Shown: one piece after another, positions 59,841 through 64,000 of the stretch | Numbering within the stretch: the first letter of the stretch is position 1 | Layout: the number at the start of each line of letters is the position of its first letter | Source: Calliopsis andreniformis | Lineage: Eukaryota; Arthropoda; Insecta; Hymenoptera; Andrenidae | Length of the DNA: 64,000 nt | Assembly: GCF_051401765.1 (NCBI RefSeq) | Contig: NW_027480564.1 | Coordinates: 310,001-374,000 of the forward strand | Direction: 5' to 3' | The notes under the pieces: generated by a model | What the model was told of the DNA's origin: nothing | The model's database searches: none | Seen by the model: the letters and a program-made list of their open reading frames with translations, nothing else | Program-made: the position numbers and the translations under genes

Positions 59841-61820
59841 GAGGATTGAGGATGATGTCAGAGGTTTGAGGATTGAGGTTTGAGGACTGAGGACTGAGGA
59901 TTGAAGACTGAGGGTTGAGGATGAGGGCAGAGGGTCAGGGATTGAGGTTTGACGACTGAGGATTGAGGTATGAGGATTGATAATTGCGGATTGATGATTG
60001 AGGATTGAAGATTGAGGATTGGGTATTGAGGATAGAGGATTGAGGATGGAGGATGAGGGCTGAGGGTTGAGGATTGAGGTTTGAGTATTGAGTCCTGAGA
60101 ATTCAGGATATTCTGTTGAGTATTGAGAGTTGAGGATTGATGGTTGAGTATTGAGGATTCATGGCTGGGGGTTGTGTGTTGAATATTGAGGGTTGAGGAT
60201 TGAGGATTGAGGATTGAGGATTGAGGATTGAAGATTGAGTATTGATGATTGAATATTGAGGATTGAGGATTGAGGTTTGAGGATTGAGGTCGAGGACTGA
60301 CGGTAGAGGGTTGAGGTTTGAGGATTGAGGACTGAGGATTGTGGACTGAGGATTGAGCAGTGAGGATTGAGCATTGAGGATTGAAGATTGAAGACTGGGT
60401 ATTGAGGATTGAAGATTGAGAATTAAGGATTGAAGATTGTGTATTGAGGATCTATGATTGGAGATTGATTATTGAGGATTGAAGATTGAGAATTGAGGAT
60501 TGAGGATTGAGGATTGAGAATTGAGGATGAGGACTGAGGGTTGAGGATTGAGGTTTGAGGAATGAGGATTGAGGGTTGATGATTGAGGATTGAGGATTGA
60601 GGATTGAGGATTGAGGATTGAGGATTGGGGATTGAATATTGAGTACTGAGGATTGAAGATTGAGGATTGAGGATTGAGGATTGATGATGGAGGATGAGGG
60701 CTGAGGGTTGAGGATTGAGGTTTGAGTATTGAATCCTGAGAATTCAGGATATTCTATTGAGTACTGAGAATTGAGTATCGATGGTTGAGTACTGAGGACA
60801 GAAGATTGAGGATTGAAGGTTGAGTATTGAGGATTCAGTATTGAGGTTTGAGGGCTGAGGATTGAGGATTGAAGATTGAGTATTGAGGATTGAAGGTTGA
60901 GGATTGAGGATTGAGGATTAAGGATTGAGGATGATGTCTGAGGGTTGAGGATTGAGGTTTGAGGACTGAGGACTTAGGATTGAGGACTGAGGATTGAGGA
61001 TGAGGGCTGAGGGTCGGGGATTGAGGTTTGACGACTGAGGACTGAGGATTGAGGATTGAGAATTCAGGATTGTTGATGGAGGATTGAAGATTGAGGATTG
61101 GGTATTGAGGATTGAAGAGTGAGGATTGAGGATTGAGGATTGAGGATTGAGGGTTGAGCATCTAGGATTGGAGATTGATTATTGAGGATTGAAGATTGGG
61201 GATTGAGGATTGAGGATTGAGGATTGAAAATTGAGTATTGAGGATTGAAGATTGAGGATTGAGGATTGACGATTGAGGATTGACGATTGAAGATTGTGTA
61301 TTGAGGATTGAGGATTGAGGATTGAGGATTGAGGATTGAGGATTGAGGATTGAGAATTGAGGATGAGGACTGAGGGTTGAGGATTGAGGTTTGAGGAATG
61401 AAGATTGAGGGTTGAGGATTGAGGATTGAGGATTGAGGATTGAGGATTGAGGATTGGGGATTGAATATTGAGTACTGAGGATTGAAGGTTGAGGATTGAG
61501 GATTGAGGATTGATGATGGAGGATGAGGGCTGAGAGTTGAGGATTGAGGTTTGAGAAATGAGGATTGAGGATTGAGGATTGAGGATTGAAGATTGAGTAT
61601 TGAGAATTGAGGATTGAGGATTGAGGATTGAGGATTGAGAATTGAGGATGAGGACTGAGGGTTGAGAATTGAGGTTTGAGAAATGAGGATTGAGGATTGA
61701 GGATTGAGGATTGAGGGTTGAGGATCGATGATTGAGTATTGAAGATTGAGTATTGATCACTGAGGATTGAGGATTGAGGATTGAGGATTGAGGATTGAGG
61801 ATTGAAGATTGAATATTGAG
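59841..61820. repeat. Block F, copy 2: empty-site copy of the insertion locus
   Basis: 59841-60076 matches 45385-45620 (offset 14,456) and 60072-61820 matches 52710-54458 (offset 7,362). The two matches overlap by exactly the 5 bp GATTG at 60072-60076. 14,456 equals 7,362 plus the 7,089-bp element plus 5 bp. This is therefore the same locus without the retrotransposon. Confidence 0.88.
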
Positions 61821-63190
61821 GATTGAAGATTGAGGATTGAGGATTGAGGTATGAGGATGGAGGATGAGGGCTGAGGGTTGGGGATTGAGGTTTGAGGACT
61901 GAGGACTGAGGATTGAAGATCGAGAGTTGAGGATTGAGGATTGAGTATTGAGGATTGAGGATTGAGATTTGAGGATTGATGATTGAGGGTTGAAAATTGA
62001 ATATTGAGCATTGAAGATTGAGGATTGATGATTAAGGATTGAGGATGGAGGATGAGGGTTGAGGGTTGAGGATTGAGGTTTGAGGACTGAGGACTGAGGA
62101 TTGAGGATTGAGAATTGAGGATTGAGGGTTGAGGATTGAAGATTGAGGATTGGGTATTGAGGATTGAAGAATGAGGATTGAAGATTGAGGATTGAGGATT
62201 GAGGATTGAAGATTGAGTATTGAGGATTGAAGATTGACGATTGAGGATTGACGATTGAGGATTGAGGATTGAGGATTGAGGATTGAACATTGAGGATTGG
62301 GTATTGAGGACTGAACATTGAGGATTGTGGATTGAGGATTGAAGGTTGAATATTGATGAATGAAGATTAACGATTGAGGATTGAGGGTTGTGGATTGAGG
62401 ACGAGTACTGAGGGTTGAGTATTGATACTTGAGGTCTGAGAATTGAGAATTGAGGTTTGAGAAATGAGGATTGAGGATTGAGGATTGAGGATTGAGGGTT
62501 GAGGATCGATGATTGAGTATTGAAGATTGAGTATTGATCACTGAGGATTGAGGATTGAGGATTGAGGATTGAGGATTGAGAATTGAGGATTGATGATTGA
62601 GGATTGAGGATTGAGGATTGAGGATTGAGCATTAAGGATTGAAGATTGAATATTGATGATTGAAGATTGAGGATTGAGGAGTGAGGGTTGTGGATTGAGG
62701 ACGAGTACTGAGGGTTGAATATTGATGATTGAGGTCTGAGGATTGAGGATTGAGGATTGAAAATTGAGGATTGAGGATTGAGGATTGAGGATTGAGGATT
62801 GAAGATTGAGTATTGAGTATTGAAGATTGAGGATTGAGGATTGAGGATTGAGGATTGATAATTGAAGATTGTGTATTGAAGATTGAAGATTGAGGATTGA
62901 GGATTGAGGATTGAGGATTGAGGATTGAGGATTGAAGATTGAGGATTGGGGATTGAGGATTGACGATTGAGGATTGAGTATTGAGGATTGAGAATTGAGG
63001 ATTGAGGTTTGAAATTGAGTATTGAGGATTGAAGATTGAGGATTGAGATTTGAATATTGAATATTGTGGATTGAGTATTGAACCATGAGAATTCAGGATA
63101 TTCTATTGAGTATTGAGAATTGAGGATTGATCGTTGAGTATTGAGGATTCATGGCTGAGGGTTGTGTGTTGAATATTGAGGGTTGAGGAT
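61211..63190. repeat. Block E, copy 2
   Basis: Matches 38440-40117 (offset 22,771, then 22,942 after a 171-bp difference near 62.4 kb). It overlaps the right part of block F copy 2, because blocks F and E share sequence. This shows how the array is stitched from overlapping duplications. Confidence 0.75.
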
Positions 63191-64000
63191 TGAGGAATGA
63201 GGATGGAGGATGAGGGCTGAGGGTTGAGGATTGAGGTTTGAGTATTGAATCCTGAGAATTCAGGATATTCTATTGAGTATTGAGAATTGAGGATTGATGG
63301 TTGAGTTCTGAGGACTGAGGATTGAGGATTGAAGGTTGAGTATTGAGGATTCAGAATTGAGGTTTGAGGATTGAGTGTTGTGGATTGAGGACGAGGACTG
63401 AGGGTTGAGTATTGATGTTTGAGGTATGAGGATTGAGGATTGAGGATTGAGGAATGAGGATTGAGGATTGAGGATTGAGGATTGAGGATTGAGGATTGAG
63501 GATTGAAGATTGAGGATTGAGGATCGAGTATTGAAGATTCAGTATTGATGACTGAGGATTGAAGAATGAGGATTGAGGATTGAGGATTGAGGATTGAGGA
63601 TTGAAGATTGAGTATTGAGGATTGAAGATTGAGGATTGGGTATTGAGGACTGAACATTGGGGATTGTGGATTGAGGATTGAATGTTGAATATTGATGAAT
63701 GAAGATTAACGATTGAGGATTGAGGGTTGTGTATTGAGGACGAGTACTGAGGGTTGAGTATTGATACTTGAGGTCTGAGGATTGAGAATTGAGGTTTGAG
63801 AAATGAGGATTGGGGATTGTGGATTGAGGATTGAGGGTTGAGGATCGATGATTGAGTATTGAAGATTGAGTATTGATCACTGAGGATTGAGAATTGAGGA
63901 TTGAGGATTGAGGATTGAGGATTGACGATTGAGGATTGACGATTGAAGATTGTGTATTGAGGATTGAGGATTGAGGATTGAGGATTGAGGATTGAGGATT
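63191..64000. repeat. Satellite segment to the window end
   Basis: ATTGAGG satellite with an anchor word near 63257 and the ATTAACGATT word near 63705. It continues past the window. No gene is supported. Confidence 0.8.

Larger units (their letters stand above)
52710..64000. repeat. ATTGAGG heptamer satellite array, right part
   Basis: This continues the same heptamer array on the other side of the retrotransposon, in the same orientation and register once the 5-bp target duplication is removed. It contains the same modules: a GAATTC-bearing anchor word, GATGATGTCTGAGG, and CTAGGATTGGAGATTG. It also holds copies of blocks present left of the element: 61211-63190 matches 38440-40117, and 59841-61820 matches the two insertion flanks joined. 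It runs off the right end of the window. No gene is supported here. Confidence 0.97.

Noticed and set aside
1..64000. A canonical telomere tract
   Set aside because: The unit is degenerate, with long non-heptamer words, kilobase higher-order blocks and no terminal homogeneous run. A telomere-derived origin is left only as a speculation.
1..64000. A new defence, toxin or biosynthetic gene system
   Set aside because: The only real coding sequence in 64 kb is the retrotransposon polyprotein. No other codon-like, non-repeat open frame exists on either strand.

Overview
This window is a eukaryotic, very probably arthropod (insect-like), satellite DNA locus. About 56.9 kb of the 64 kb is one tandem array built on a 7-bp unit, ATTGAGG on the + strand (CCTCAAT on the - strand). 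The array runs off both ends of the window and is interrupted once, by a complete 7,089-bp BEL/Pao-type LTR retrotransposon at 45621-52709. BEL/Pao elements are confined to animals. Together with a tRNA-Tyr-type primer binding site and the element's domain set, this is the only taxonomic clue. I see no other gene, RNA gene, CRISPR array or prokaryotic feature.

Layout. 1-45620: heptamer satellite with strong higher-order structure. A block of about 8.3 kb (1-8260) recurs at 12295-20213. Within that second copy a 4,528-bp segment is tandemly doubled (about 15693-20220 and 20221-24748), after which the first block's sequence resumes (24742-25760 matches 8261-9279). A second tandem pair covers about 26950-30698 and 30699-34601. 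From about 28.9 kb to 42 kb the array uses extra sequence words (for example ATTAACGATT) that are missing from the first 28 kb. 45621-52709: the BEL/Pao element, transcribed on the - strand. 52710-64000: the satellite resumes. 59841-61820 is a second copy of the DNA surrounding the insertion site, without the element.

The element appears intact and young. Both 601-bp LTRs look identical by eye. It is flanked by a 5-bp target duplication GATTG. It has a PBS, a polypurine tract, TATA and poly(A) signals in the LTR, and a single uninterrupted 1,717-codon Gag-Pol ORF. That ORF carries a Gag region, CCHC-type zinc knuckles, aspartic protease, reverse transcriptase, RNase H, an HHCC and DDE integrase, and a DUF5641-like C terminus. 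These parts suffice, in principle, for an autonomous retrotransposition cycle.

The many long open frames on the - strand of the satellite (translations of repeated ILNPQSS) are a composition artefact. A 7-bp unit read in triplets has a 21-bp period. It is open in all three - frames and has a TGA every 21 bp in all three + frames. I annotate none of them as genes. Block boundaries within the satellite are estimates from reading by eye and may be off by tens to about 100 bp, because flanking heptamers are identical.
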